From an uncultured Clostridia bacterium (GTDB taxonomy: Bacteria; Bacillota; Clostridia; TANB77; CAG-508): 38,956 nucleotides of DNA. Made by a program: the position numbers and the translations under genes. Under the pieces are notes generated by a model, which saw only the letters and a list, made by a program, of their open reading frames with translations, did not search any database and had not been told where the DNA came from. The stretch is from NCBI GenBank assembly GCA_947629355.1, contig CANRDJ010000010.1, positions 1 to 38,956 on the forward strand, read 5' to 3'. Of the stretch, positions 9,117 to 18,382 are shown in pieces (the first letter of the stretch is position 1; each line of letters opens with the position of its first letter).

Positions 9117-11324
9117 TTATTCCTTTAATTTGTACTTAAGTCCAGTATTTCTCTTTTTTATATCTGTATTTTGAATCATAAAATCAATAATACTTTTGTT
9201 GCTAATAACTATTAAAAGTTCTTTTGCACGAGTTAGTGCAGTGTATAGTAAATTTCTTGTAAGTAGCATCGGTGAGCTTTGAGGAATTACAAGTATTACT
9301 ACATCAAATTCACTTCCGTTGTGATTTATGTATTGTTATACTATAGCTATGTTCAAGTTCATCAAGATTTGTAAAATCATACCAAGCTACTTTTTCATCA
9401 TCAAAACATACTTCAATCTGCTTTTCATTTTCATCAATTGAGTTTATTTTACCAAGTTCTCCATTAAAAATTCCAGTTCCTGCTTCTATTTTATCATCTA
9501 TTTCTTTTTCCCAATAAATATCATAATTGTTTTTTACTTGCATTACTCTATCGCCTGGTCTAAATACTCTTCCTCCGTGCTGTTTTTCAATATCTATTTT
9601 TGGATTAAGCACATTCTGTAGTGCTTTATTTAGTTCCTTTGTACCAAGCATTCCTTTTTTCGTTGGAGTAAGAACTTGTATGTTTTTGAAGAAATCGTAA
9701 TTTCCATAATTTTGAAGTCTTCCAGAACAAAGAGAAATAACGTCCCCAAGAATTCTTTCTTGAGACACTTCATTTATGTAGAAAAAGTCTTCTAGCTTAT
9801 CTTTTGATTCTTCTATTCCAATAAAGCCTTCTCCATTATTTACTCTATGTGCATTTGTTATTATTTTACTTTTAGCAGCTTGTCTAAATATTTTGTTTAA
9901 TTCTATTGTTGTAATAGATTCTGACTCTATTATATCTTGCAAAACATTTCCAGGTCCTACTGACGGAAGCTGATTTATATCTCCAACTAATATTAATTTT
10001 GTACCCAAATAAATTGCTTTTAAAATATGATTCATTAAAAACATATCTACCATAGACATTTCATCTATTATTACTACATCTGCATCTATTGGAGTGATCG
10101 GATAATCTACTGACAAATAATCATCTTGGTCATCTAATTTTCTTATTTCTAATAATCTATGAATTGTTGTTGCTTCTTTACCAGATTGCTCTTGCATTCT
10201 TTTTGCAGCTCTTCCTGTAGGAGCACATAGTACAACTTTCATTTTTCTTATTTTATAAATATCTATTATTGTTTTTATTATTGTTGTTTTACCAGTACCG
10301 AGGTCCACCTGTAATTATACATACGTTGTTATCATTTACTGCTTTTATTGCCCCTCTTTGTTCTTCTGATAATATTATATCTTGTTTTTTTTCTACTTTT
10401 TCAAGCTCTAGTTTAAAGTTTTTTATTTTCTTTATATTTTTTGTTTCATTTAATGCAATTAATTTATCTGCTATATTCTTCTCTGCAATATAGAAATTAT
10501 TAAGATATATCCATTCCTTTTCTTCTCTTTCCTCTAAAAATATATTTTCAGTTGCTTTTAAATCTATTATTTCTTCTTCTATTTGCCTTGCATCTATTTC
10601 TAATAAATCTGATACAAATTTAACTAAATTTTCATATATTACACAAGAATTGCCATTATTGCTTGCAATTATTAAGCTATATTTTATAGCACTTTCAATT
10701 CTCTTTGGATTTTCCTTTGATATTCCTAAATCCATTGCCATTTTATCTATCTTTTTAAAGTCAACTCCATAAGTAATATCAAGTAAAATATATGGATTTT
10801 CTTCTATTTTTTTTATTGCATCTTTACCTAATGCTTCATATACTTTTTTACTGTTTTGATTGGCAATTCCGAAATCTTTCTAAAAATCCTACAATTTGCC
10901 ATAATTCCCATTTTTCGTTAAACTCATCTGCAATTTCTATTGCTCTTTCTTTTGTTATTCCTTTGATATTTGCTAACTTATATGGTTCAAACTTAAAAAC
11001 AGATATCGTTTCTTCTTTAAAATTATCAACTATTCTTTTTGCAGTCGCAGGTCCTACTCCCTTTATTATTCCACCTGCTAAATATTTTTCTAATGCATCT
11101 AGAGTCTGTGGCATTATCTTTTCAAAAGTTTGTATTTTAAACTGTCTTCCATAATCTGGATGATTTACAAAATTTCCAACTAATTTTAGACTATCTCCCT
11201 TGCTTATAAAAGGTAGATAGCCCACTATTGTTTCTAAGCTCTCTTCTGTTTCAAACTCTGCTATTGTATAACTATTTACTTCATTTTGATATATAATTTC
11301 AGAAATCTGTCCTTTTAGCTCCAA
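9117..11324 (-). CDS. recD2: RecD2-family DNA helicase, read through three +1 shifts at CGG
   Basis: RecD2/YrrC is a 5'-3' superfamily 1 helicase acting in recombination and repair without RecBC. An N-terminal OB-like part (IVGYLPFISKGD) is followed by helix-hairpin-helix segments (IIKGVGPATAKRIV), then Walker A ITGGPGTGKTT, a VIIDEMSMVD box, LVGDINQLPSVGPG, and SYSITIHKSQGSEFD with LLYTALTRAK at the end. Three CGG triplets (10869-10871, 10298-10300, 9316-9318) each need one C skipped; the segments are 151, 190, 327 and 66 residues. The joined 734 residues match family length. The start is TTG with AGGAG upstream. Four separate pieces would have no plausible function. Confidence 0.92.
9316..9318 (-). 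other. CGG +1 recoding site 3 in recD2
   Basis: Zero frame CAA CGG AAG TGA stops two codons later; restored frame CAA (C) GGA AGT GAA gives the SQGSEFD helicase motif. Confidence 0.92.
10298..10300 (-). other. CGG +1 recoding site 2 in recD2 (Walker A)
   Basis: Zero frame CCT CGG TAC; restored frame CCT (C) GGT ACT GGT AAA gives GGPGTGKT. Confidence 0.92.
10869..10871 (-). other. CGG +1 recoding site 1 in recD2
   Basis: Zero frame TTT CGG AAT; restored frame TTT (C) GGA ATT gives FLERFGIANQNSKKVYEALG. Confidence 0.88.
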
Positions 11325-11385
11325 AGTTATTTCTCCTATCTAGTTTTATTACCTATTATATATCATAAATAAAGCTATATGTAAA

Positions 11386-11739
11386 TTATTTTTTATCCAT
11401 ATTATCTATTAAATCTTTACAATTTTTCCAATCCATAAGATTTATAAATTTATAATCTTGCTGCAGTTTTTTAGCTATTTCTTTTGTTCTATCGTTAGAG
11501 CCTAAATCTGTTATTATAACATTTTTTATGCACTCTTCTTTTCCATATAATATTCTAAATAGAATCGAACGCATAAATCCTTCTATTTTTTCTTCTTGAT
11601 TTTTTACTGCAATTATAAAATATATGCCATCAGATTCTAAATTAGTACATGTACATATATAATATATAGTTTTTATTATTTCTACTAAACCATATAAAGC
11701 AAGTACCCAAATTACAGCATTTGTAATAAAATCTAACAT
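11386..11739 (-). CDS. Small membrane protein with glycosyltransferase-like fold
   Basis: A 117-residue protein with one N-terminal membrane segment (FITNAVIWVLALYGLVEII) and a cytoplasmic part with an alternating pattern like the GT-A nucleotide-binding half (VIITDLGSNDRTKEIAKKL). It is far too short for a complete family 2 glycosyltransferase. The ATG at 11739 fits the AGGAG eight bases upstream better than the GTG at 11748, which overlaps it. The function is not recognised. Confidence 0.6.
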   Translation of the reverse strand: MLDFITNAVIWVLALYGLVEIIKTIYYICTCTNLESDGIYFIIAVKNQEEKIEGFMRSILFRILYGKEECIKNVIITDLGSNDRTKEIAKKLQQDYKFINLMDWKNCKDLIDNMDKK

Positions 11740-11799
11740 ATAATTCACTCCTGTGATATTATATGTTGATAATATTTTCTTTGTTACGTGTTGTTATAT

Positions 11800-11993
11800 A
11801 AATTGTTGTTTGTAAAATATCAATTGATTTCTAGAAAAGGTTATATTTATTTGTTTCTCAGTTACGCGATCCAGCTTTCGTTACATGAAACTGTTGTTGC
11901 TTTAGCAACTTACAGGTTCAGTAACGGAATTCGCGTTGGAAACAAATAAATAAACCTTTTCTAGAGAACACTTAATTAAATAAATTACAATTT
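11800..11993. repeat. 194-bp MITE-like element with a nested inverted repeat
   Basis: Outer ends are AAATTGTTGTTTGT and AAATTACAATTT, as in the other elements. Inside, TCTAGAAAAGGTT..TTATTTGTTTC pairs with GAAACAAATAA..AACCTTTTCTAGA over about 25 bases, and a GTTGCT/AGCAAC hairpin lies in the centre. The right end forms the last codons and stop of metK (Lys-Leu-stop). Confidence 0.7.
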
Positions 11994-13094
11994 TACTACT
12001 TTTTCCCATGGTAAGTCTTTGTCCCCAAAATGTCCATAATTTGTTGTTTTTGTGTATATTGGTTCTCTTAAATTTAAATACTCTATTATTCCATTTGGTG
12101 TTAAATCGAATTTTTCCTTTATTTTTTTTATTATTTCTTCTTCAGGAATAGTGTTTGTTGCAAATGTATTAATAAATATTGACAAAGGCTCTTCCATTCC
12201 TATTGCATAAGATACTTGAAGTTCACATTTTCTAGAGAGTCCATTTGCAACTATACTTTTTGCAATATGACGAAGCATATATGCAGAACTCCTATCAACT
12301 TTACTTGCATCTTTTCCCGAAAATGCTCCTCCACCATGTTTGCTATAACCACCATAGGTATCTACAATTATTTTTCTTCCTGTAAGGCCAGTATCTCCCA
12401 AAGGTCCTCCTATTACAAATCTTCCAGTCGGATTTATATATATTTTTGTATTTTCATCTATATATTTTTTATCTACAACTTCATATATAACTTTTTCTAT
12501 AATATCTTTTTTCATAGTATCTAAATCTATGCTATCTAAATGCTGATTTGATATTAGTATTGTATCTATTCTTTTTGGAATATCATCTTGATATTCTACT
12601 GTAACTTGTACTTTTCCATCTGGTCTTAAATAATCTATCTTTTTATTTTTCCTTACTTCTGTAAGTCTTTTAGCAAGTTTATGAGATATTGCTATTGCAA
12701 AAGGCATAAGTTCTTTTGTTTCATCTGATGCATATCCAAACATAATACCTTGATCTCCTGCTCCACCTACATCTACTCCCATTGCTATATCTAAGCTTTG
12801 TTTGGTTATATTTGTTTCTATTTTGCATGTCCTATAATCAATGTCAGTATTTTCGTTATCATAACCAATTTCTTTTAAAACATTTCTTGCTAATTGTTCT
12901 ACATTTACTTTAGCATTTGTTGTAAGTTGTCCTGCAATAGTAATTAAATTTTTTGATGCAAATGTTTCTATTGCAACTCTTGAATATTTATCTTGTTTTA
13001 AACATTCATCAAGTATTGTATCTGAAATCAAATCACAAACCTTATCTGGATGTCCTTCTGTTACACTCTCTGACGTAAAATAATAATTTTTCAT
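11985..13094 (-). CDS. metK: S-adenosylmethionine synthetase
   Basis: Makes SAM from methionine and ATP in the cytoplasm. Visible signatures: TSESVTEGHPDKVCD near the N-terminus, GDQGIMFGYA (ATP-binding), GGAFSGKDASKVDRSSAY and a C-terminal YGHFG. The 369 residues are somewhat shorter than the usual 390-400. The ATG at 13094 has correct spacing from AGGAG; the in-frame ATG at 13103 is too close. It is controlled by a SAM-I riboswitch and terminator upstream. There is no in-frame CGG. Confidence 0.95.
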   Translation of the reverse strand: MKNYYFTSESVTEGHPDKVCDLISDTILDECLKQDKYSRVAIETFASKNLITIAGQLTTNAKVNVEQLARNVLKEIGYDNENTDIDYRTCKIETNITKQSLDIAMGVDVGGAGDQGIMFGYASDETKELMPFAIAISHKLAKRLTEVRKNKKIDYLRPDGKVQVTVEYQDDIPKRIDTILISNQHLDSIDLDTMKKDIIEKVIYEVVDKKYIDENTKIYINPTGRFVIGGPLGDTGLTGRKIIVDTYGGYSKHGGGAFSGKDASKVDRSSAYMLRHIAKSIVANGLSRKCELQVSYAIGMEEPLSIFINTFATNTIPEEEIIKKIKEKFDLTPNGIIEYLNLREPIYTKTTNYGHFGDKDLPWEKVVKL

Positions 13095-13126
13095 ATAAAT
13101 CATCTCCTATATTTTTTTGTATTCAA

Positions 13127-13157
13127 AAAGACTCTGCATATTTGCAAAGTCTCTGTT
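13127..13157 (-). terminator. Attenuator hairpin of the metK leader
   Basis: AGAGACTTTGCA pairs with TGCAGAGTCTTT, followed by T residues in the leftward transcript. It sits between the SAM aptamer and metK, the expected expression platform. Confidence 0.8.
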
Positions 13158-13171
13158 TTGATTTTTAATTT

Positions 13172-13276
13172 AAATCATCATCCAAAGCACCTTGCTTTGC
13201 CGGTATTAGCACCTTGTATACAACAGGTTGCTGTGGAGTCATTAAGCCGCATCTCTCGTCCACTCTTGATAACATA
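13172..13276 (-). promoter_or_regulatory. SAM-I (S-box) riboswitch
   Basis: The leftward transcript begins with TTATCAAGAGTGG, then has a GATG.GGC segment, AGCAACC, AAGGTGCTAAT.CC and a closing GGATGATGA. These are the ordered conserved blocks of the SAM-I aptamer. It is expected to end transcription before metK when SAM is abundant. Confidence 0.92.
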
Positions 13277-13284
13277 TTGTAAAT

Positions 13285-13312
13285 ATTATACTACTATTTA
13301 TATGATTGTCAA
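13285..13312 (-). promoter_or_regulatory. metK promoter
   Basis: Leftward TTGACA (13312-13307), a 16-base spacer and TATAAT (13290-13285), directly ahead of the SAM-I aptamer. Confidence 0.8.
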
Positions 13313-13454
13313 TGTTTATTTATAAAATCTTTTATATATTTGTTGTTTTTTGTTTCATTTTTTCTACTTATAGAATATAATGAATTTAGTAAAAAGTTTA
13401 AGGTAAATAATGTGAAAAGTCCAAAAATCTTCGAGTTTTGAAGGAGGTCCATTT

Positions 13455-14447
13455 ATGAAGAAATATAAATTAGCATTGGTAGGTGCTACTGGATTAGTTG
13501 GTAGAGCTGCCCGCAAAGTTTTAGAAGAAAAAAATTTACCTATATCTGAATACGTTTTTTTTGCTTCATGTAAATCTGCTGGTACTAAAATTAATTTTAT
13601 GGAAAAAGAATATACTGTTCGTGAACTTACTGAAAATTCATTTGATGAAGGATTCGATTTTGCTATATTTTCAGCAGGAGGAGAAACTTCTAAAAAATAT
13701 TCTCCTATTGCAGCTTCAAAAGGATGCATAGTTGTTGATAATAGTAGTGCTTTTAGAATGGATAAAAATGTCCCATTAGTAGTACCTGAAGTTAATTCAG
13801 ATGATATAAAATGGAACAATGGTATAATTGCAAATCCTAATTGTTCAACTATTCAAGCTGTTGTCCCACTAAAGCCATTAGATGACAAATATACAATAAA
13901 AAGAGTTGTGTATTCAACATATCAAGCTGTGTCTGGTGCAGGTAAAGCAGGAGTTGATGATCTAGAAAATGGTATTAAGGGTATGCCACCTAAGAAGTTT
14001 CCATATCCAATTGTAAATAACTGCTTACCTCATATAGATGTATTTGAAGAGAATGGTTATACAAAAGAAGAAATTAAGATGATAAATGAAACTAGAAAAA
14101 TCTTAGGAAAACCCAATTTAAGAGTTACTGCAACAACAGTTAGAGTTCCTGTACTTAACTCACATAGTGAATCTATAAATGTTGAATTTGAAAATGACTT
14201 TGATTTAGATGAATTAAAAGAGTTATTAAAAAATAGCCCTGGAATAATTTTAGAAGATAGTCCAAGTAAAAATATATACCCTCTTGCACAAAATGCAAAT
14301 GGACACGACGAAGTATATGTTGGAAGAATTAGAAGAGACAAAAGTATACCTTATGGAATAAATATATGGGTGGTTGCAGATAACATAAGAAAGGGTGCTG
14401 CTAGTAATGCAATACAAATTGTAGAAAAATTAATTGAAATGGCTTAA
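13455..14447 (+). CDS. asd: Aspartate-semialdehyde dehydrogenase
   Basis: Reduces aspartyl phosphate to aspartate semialdehyde with NADPH, the branch point to lysine/DAP and threonine. The nucleotide-binding GATGLVG lies at residues 10-16 and the catalytic Cys130 in NPNCSTIQ. The 330 residues are full length. The ribosome binding site AAGGAGG precedes the ATG. It is the first gene of asd-dapA-dapB. The stop codon lies within a perfect palindrome (14433-14459). Confidence 0.95.
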   Translation: MKKYKLALVGATGLVGRAARKVLEEKNLPISEYVFFASCKSAGTKINFMEKEYTVRELTENSFDEGFDFAIFSAGGETSKKYSPIAASKGCIVVDNSSAFRMDKNVPLVVPEVNSDDIKWNNGIIANPNCSTIQAVVPLKPLDDKYTIKRVVYSTYQAVSGAGKAGVDDLENGIKGMPPKKFPYPIVNNCLPHIDVFEENGYTKEEIKMINETRKILGKPNLRVTATTVRVPVLNSHSESINVEFENDFDLDELKELLKNSPGIILEDSPSKNIYPLAQNANGHDEVYVGRIRRDKSIPYGINIWVVADNIRKGAASNAIQIVEKLIEMA

Positions 14448-14459
14448 AGCCATTTCAAT
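14433..14459 (+). terminator. Palindrome across the asd stop codon
   Basis: ATTGAAATGGCTT and its complement flank the stop, followed by CTTTATAATTTTG. It could act as a weak terminator or a processing stem between asd and dapA. Confidence 0.45.
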
Positions 14460-14630
14460 CTTTATAATTTTGTAATATAATATAGGAGTAAAAAATATAA
14501 TTATGTTTTTTCTTATGTCTTTTCTATCAAAGGATCTGACATTATTAATTGATTGTAGGGACATATCTTCTCTAACTAAGGCTTACTTGGAAGATAAACT
14601 TTGCCCCTATACATTGGAAGGTGAAAATTT

Positions 14631-15522
14631 ATGAAAAAAGTTATTTTTAAAGGCTGTGGAACAGCTATAATTACGCCATTCACCGAAGATGGTGTAAATT
14701 TTGAAGAATTTAAGAAAATGATTGAATTTCAAATTTCGGAAGGTGCTGATAGCATTATAGTTTGTGGTACAACAGGTGAATCTTCTACAATGACAACTGA
14801 AGAAAAAAAAGAAACTATAAAATTTGCAATTGATGTAGCTGCAAAGAGAATTCCTATTATTGCAGGTACTGGAGGAAATTGTACTAAATCTGCAATTGAA
14901 ATGTCTAAATATGCTGAAAGTGTAGGTGCAGACGCTGTACTTGTTGTTACTCCATATTATAATAAAACTACTCAGGACCGGTTTAATTGCTCATTATAAA
15001 GCAATAGCTGAATCTATTAATATTCCTGTTATTTTATATAATGTACCAAGTAGAACTGGACTAAATATTACTCCTGCAACTTGTTTAGAGCTTTCTAAAA
15101 TAGATAATATAGTTGCAATAAAAGAAGCAAATGGAAATATTTCACAAGTTGCTGAAATTGCAAATTTATGCAAAGATAATCTCCATATATATTCTGGCAA
15201 TGATGATCAAGTATTACCAATTCTTTCTCTTGGAGGTTTAGGTGTTATATCAGTTCTTTCAAATATTATACCAAGAGATGTTCATAATATGGTAGAAAAC
15301 TTTTTTAATGGAAATATTAAAGAAGCAACTAGATTGCAATTAGATACACTTAAACTAACCTCTGCTCTATTCTCTGAAGTTAACCCAATTCCAGTTAAAG
15401 CTGCATGCAATATGATAGGTTTTAATGCAGGAACTCCACGTTTACCTTTAATACAAATGAGTGAATCTAAAAAAGAAAATTTAAAAAATGAAATGATAAA
15501 ATATGGAATAAAACTTAAATAA
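14631..15522 (+). CDS. dapA: 4-hydroxy-tetrahydrodipicolinate synthase, read through a +1 shift at CGG
   Basis: Condenses pyruvate with aspartate semialdehyde. GTTGES lies at residues 46-51, Tyr136 in LYNVPSRTG and the Schiff-base Lys164 in AIKEANGN. Zero frame stops at 14999, five codons after CGG (14979-14981). Skipping C14979 gives [15 protein letters not shown], the expected run after TPYYNK, and the frame continues to 15522. The total is 296 residues, normal for DapA. Tyr136 and Lys164 both lie after the shift, so a truncated form would be inactive. It lies between asd and dapB in one pathway operon. Confidence 0.93.
14979..14981 (+). other. CGG +1 recoding site in dapA
   Basis: Zero frame GAC CGG TTT; restored frame GAC (C) GGT TTA ATT gives Asp-Gly-Leu-Ile. 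Confidence 0.9.
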
Positions 15523-15540
15523 ATTTAAGGAGGAAAAATA

Positions 15541-16287
15541 ATGTTAAAAGTATTAATTAATGGAATAAATGGTAGAATGGGACAAGAAGTCTTAAAACAG
15601 GTAGAAATTGCAGATGATTTTGAAGTATGTTGTGGAGTTGATAAATTTAGCAATAATGTTACTAAATTTCCAATATATACTGATGTTAATTTAATTAAAG
15701 AAACTCCTGATGTAATTATTGATTTTTCTGTACCTGAGGCTAGTATGAATATACTTGAATTTGCTAAAAATAAAAAAATACCTATTGTAATTGCTACTAC
15801 TGGTTTTTCTGACGAAGAATTGTCTATAATAAATCAATATTCTAAAGAATTACCTGTTTTCCGTTCTGGAAATATGTCTTATGAAATTAATATTATGGCA
15901 GAAATTGTTGCAAAACTTGCAAAACAATTAAAAGATTCAGATATAGAAATAGTTGAAACACATCATAGAAATAAAATTGATAGCCCTAGTGGAACTGCAT
16001 TAATTCTTGCAGATAGTATTGATGATGCTTTAAATAATGAAATGATTTATCAATATAATAGACATAGTGTAAGACAAAAAAGACCGGCTAAAGAAATAGG
16101 AATACACTCTATAAGAGGTGGAACAGAAGTTGGAAAACATACTGTATTATTCTTAGGAGAAAACGAAACATTAGAAATAACACATACAGTTACATCTAGA
16201 AATATATTCGCAAAAGGTGCATTAAAAGCAGCTAGATTTTTAGTTAAACAAGAAAATGGTTTATATAATATGAAATATTTAATTTAA
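15541..16287 (+). CDS. dapB: 4-hydroxy-tetrahydrodipicolinate reductase
   Basis: NAD(P)H-dependent third enzyme of the DAP pathway. The Rossmann start GINGRMGQEV (8-17) and the substrate-binding HHRNKIDSPSGTA are present; 248 residues is full length. It begins 18 bases after dapA with AAGGAGG. CGG occurs once in the gene but out of phase (AGA CCG GCT) and is read normally. Confidence 0.95.
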   Translation: MLKVLINGINGRMGQEVLKQVEIADDFEVCCGVDKFSNNVTKFPIYTDVNLIKETPDVIIDFSVPEASMNILEFAKNKKIPIVIATTGFSDEELSIINQYSKELPVFRSGNMSYEINIMAEIVAKLAKQLKDSDIEIVETHHRNKIDSPSGTALILADSIDDALNNEMIYQYNRHSVRQKRPAKEIGIHSIRGGTEVGKHTVLFLGENETLEITHTVTSRNIFAKGALKAARFLVKQENGLYNMKYLI

Positions 16288-16294
16288 ATTCGTT

Positions 16295-16553
16295 AAATTG
16301 TAATTTGTTGGGTTAAATTTGTTTTCAAATCCGTAGGGGTCGCACCCCTGGGCGACCCGCGATTGTAATTTATTTGATAACCTTTTACGCGATTTAGGGC
16401 AATTCCTTCGATGTATTCGGGTCGCCGAGGGCGGCGACCCCTACAACATTTGCAACAGATTTAATCGTCTGGAAATTCAGGACAGTCCCCTTTTTTTCCT
16501 TTTGGAAAAAAAGAGGGACAGTCCCTAGAATTTCCTCTCACAAACAACAATTT
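16295..16553. repeat. 259-bp MITE-like element, copy 2 (inverted)
   Basis: Reverse complement of 3583-3841 with one difference that I can find (GAAAACAAATTT against GAAAATAAATTT). It starts eight bases after the dapB stop and ends six bases before the DUF4363 stop. Confidence 0.85.
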
Positions 16554-16558
16554 TTTAT

Positions 16559-16945
16559 CTAAAATATATTCTTTAAGCTTGTCTTTTCCTTCTCTTTAAT
16601 ATGTTTTAATAAAAATATTGATGTATCTATGTCTTCCATACTTTCATCTAAATTTTTGGTTTCTATTTTCGATTTCATTCTTATTAATGATGTTTCTATT
16701 AAATCAATTTCATCATGTAGAACTATAACTGACCATCTCTCATTAATATCTTGCCACTCTAAATATATTTGATCAGTTTCTTCTTGTAATTTGTTTTGGT
16801 TAACATCACCTACTTCTAAATTTGTTTTTAAATTTTCTAATTTACTAACAAGCATATCACTGGTGTCATTTAGAAAATTTTGTACATACATAGCTCCTCC
16901 AAATATAATTATTAAAATTATTAAAATTATAATTACTTGTTTCAT
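16559..16945 (-). CDS. DUF4363 family protein
   Basis: A 128-residue protein with one N-terminal membrane segment (VIIILIILIIIFGGAMYV) and an extracytoplasmic helical part rich in Glu and Lys (YLEWQDINERWSVIVLHDEID). It fits the DUF4363 family that accompanies DUF421 proteins in Clostridia. The ATG at 16945 overlaps the DUF421 stop as ATGA and has GAGGAG just upstream. Function unknown. Confidence 0.75.
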   Translation of the reverse strand: MKQVIIILIILIIIFGGAMYVQNFLNDTSDMLVSKLENLKTNLEVGDVNQNKLQEETDQIYLEWQDINERWSVIVLHDEIDLIETSLIRMKSKIETKNLDESMEDIDTSIFLLKHIKEKEKTSLKNIF

Positions 16946-17620
16946 TTCTTCTCCTCTTTTGCCTGACAAAAAATTTGACCTTTCCCATCGTATGTTACAA
17001 CTAATGCTTCTTCAGGAATTATCTTAAATTTTTGAATTTCCTTTAAAAGCCAATTGTAATCTCTTCCTATTGCTTTTAAATTTTCATACATTATTTTTCC
17101 ATCTATTACTAAATCATAGGGTATTCCTTCATATTCTGGTGTTATTCCAAAATCCTCTGGAATTGCATTCCTTTTTTCTGGCTTTTGAATCACTGTTAAT
17201 TGTCCACTGGTTTCTAGAATAGCATATTCAACATCCCCAATATTAAATACATTATTTTGTCTTAATCTTTCTTGAAGTTCATTTATTGTAAATTTTTCTT
17301 TTTTCATTAATTTTTCATCAATTTTTCCTCTATATATTAATATTGATGGAAGTCCACAAATTATACTTCTTCCCCAAATGCTTTTCATATTAATAATTGA
17401 TATTACTAATTGAATTAATAATAATGCTAAAATTGGAATTATACCATTTGTTATTGGTATTCCTGTATCTCCCATTGGAACTGAAGCTAAATCTGCAATC
17501 ATTATTGCAATAACAAGTTCAAATGGTTGCATTTGTCCGTATTTCTCTTTTCCCCATTAATCTCATTGTGACTAGTACTAATATGTATAATATTAATACT
17601 CTTATAAATATATTAATCAT
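16942..17620 (-). CDS. DUF421 (YetF-like) membrane protein, read through a +1 shift at CGG
   Basis: Membrane segments lie at about residues 5-20 and 60-80, followed by the cytoplasmic DUF421 domain (IIPEEALVVTYDGKGQIFC at the end). The start at 17620 has AGGAG upstream and gives RVLILYILVLVTMRLMGKREI. Zero frame then meets CGG (17537-17539) and stops seven codons later. Skipping the C gives GQMQPFELVIAIMIADLAS, the conserved DUF421 continuation. The joined length is 225 residues. An internal ATG shortly after the site would miss the first membrane helix. Related proteins in Bacillus affect spore germination. Confidence 0.87.
17537..17539 (-). other. CGG +1 recoding site in the DUF421 gene
   Basis: Zero frame ATA CGG ACA; restored frame ATA (C) GGA CAA ATG gives GKREIGQM, a family signature. 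Confidence 0.87.
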
Positions 17621-17635
17621 TTAAATTCTCCTGTT

Positions 17636-17947
17636 TTTTATAATAATTATATTTATTATATTTTTCTCAAATTTTGCACAAAATATTCTTGAAAAACATT
17701 TTTTGAATATTTATTTTTAAATAGTAAATAATAAATATGAACACTTAAAAGCCTAACAATAACAGTGAACTTTTTTAATGTTGGACTATTTTAATTTGTT
17801 CTAAAGTTCACGTCCGTTGTTCTTCTGCCAAAATTTTTAAAAATTTTGTGTGGAATTATTGCCGAAGGCTTTATATTTAGGAAATGTAAAACACTTTCCT
17901 ATAATATAAGAATTAAATATATATATTTAAGTTAGGAGGTTTTTTAG
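17636..17947. other. Intergenic region with hairpins
   Basis: No ORF is supported. GTGAACTTT (17765-17773) and AAAGTTCAC (17813-17821) form a stem, followed by an AAAATTTTT/AAAAATTTT palindrome and AGGAAA-TGT/ACA-CTTTCCT just before TATAAT (17900-17905). It is a possible structured leader of the YvlD-like gene; no known RNA family was recognised. Confidence 0.4.
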
Positions 17948-18328
17948 ATGTCAGAAAATAATCAAACTAATGCACAAACTTCAAATGGAATGAGTACAGT
18001 TTGGCAGATTGTAGGTAGATTAATAGCTGCTGCTATTATACTTGCAATTACAGCATTTTTTACACCAGGATTTCAAATAAATAATTTTTGGTCTCTTGCT
18101 GTAGCAGCTGTTGTTCTTACTGTATTAGATTATTTGATTGTAAAATTTACCGGACTTCATACTAGTCCATTTGGAAAAGGTTTTGTAGGTTTTGTATTAT
18201 CTGTTGTAGTTCTTTATGTTACACAATATTTTGTAGCAGGTTATTCAATATCTTGGTTAGCTGCAATTATTGGTGCACTAATCTATGGTATTATTGATTA
18301 CTTTATACCTGGCGAACAACAAATGTAA
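17948..18328 (+). CDS. YvlD-like phage holin family 4 membrane protein
   Basis: A 126-residue protein with four hydrophobic segments after a short polar start. The pattern (FFTPGFQINNFWSLAVAAVV, GFVGFVLSVVVLYVTQYFV) fits the PF04020 holin-4/YvlD family. Despite the name, chromosomal members are not phage genes and may act in envelope stress. The ribosome binding site is AGGAGG. A bidirectional terminator follows. Confidence 0.8.
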   Translation: MSENNQTNAQTSNGMSTVWQIVGRLIAAAIILAITAFFTPGFQINNFWSLAVAAVVLTVLDYLIVKFTGLHTSPFGKGFVGFVLSVVVLYVTQYFVAGYSISWLAAIIGALIYGIIDYFIPGEQQM

Positions 18329-18346
18329 TAATAAAATAACAACCAT

Positions 18347-18376
18347 AAAACGGACTTGAAATTTCAAGTCCGTTTT
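18347..18376. terminator. Bidirectional terminator
   Basis: AAAACGGACTTGAAA and its reverse complement form a perfect stem with A- and T-runs at the two ends, between convergent genes. Confidence 0.9.
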
Positions 18377-18382
18377 CTATAA

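Noticed and set aside
1731..10741. Downstream pieces (for example from 1731, 7765, 10308 and 17532) as separate genes with their own starts
   Set aside because: They lack ribosome binding sites and start within conserved domains; the joined products match full family lengths.
13313..13454. Lysine riboswitch ahead of asd-dapA-dapB
   Set aside because: None of the conserved L-box blocks was visible in this short gap.
17948..18328. Holin gene as a sign of prophage
   Set aside because: The YvlD-type family is chromosomal and no other phage gene lies nearby.
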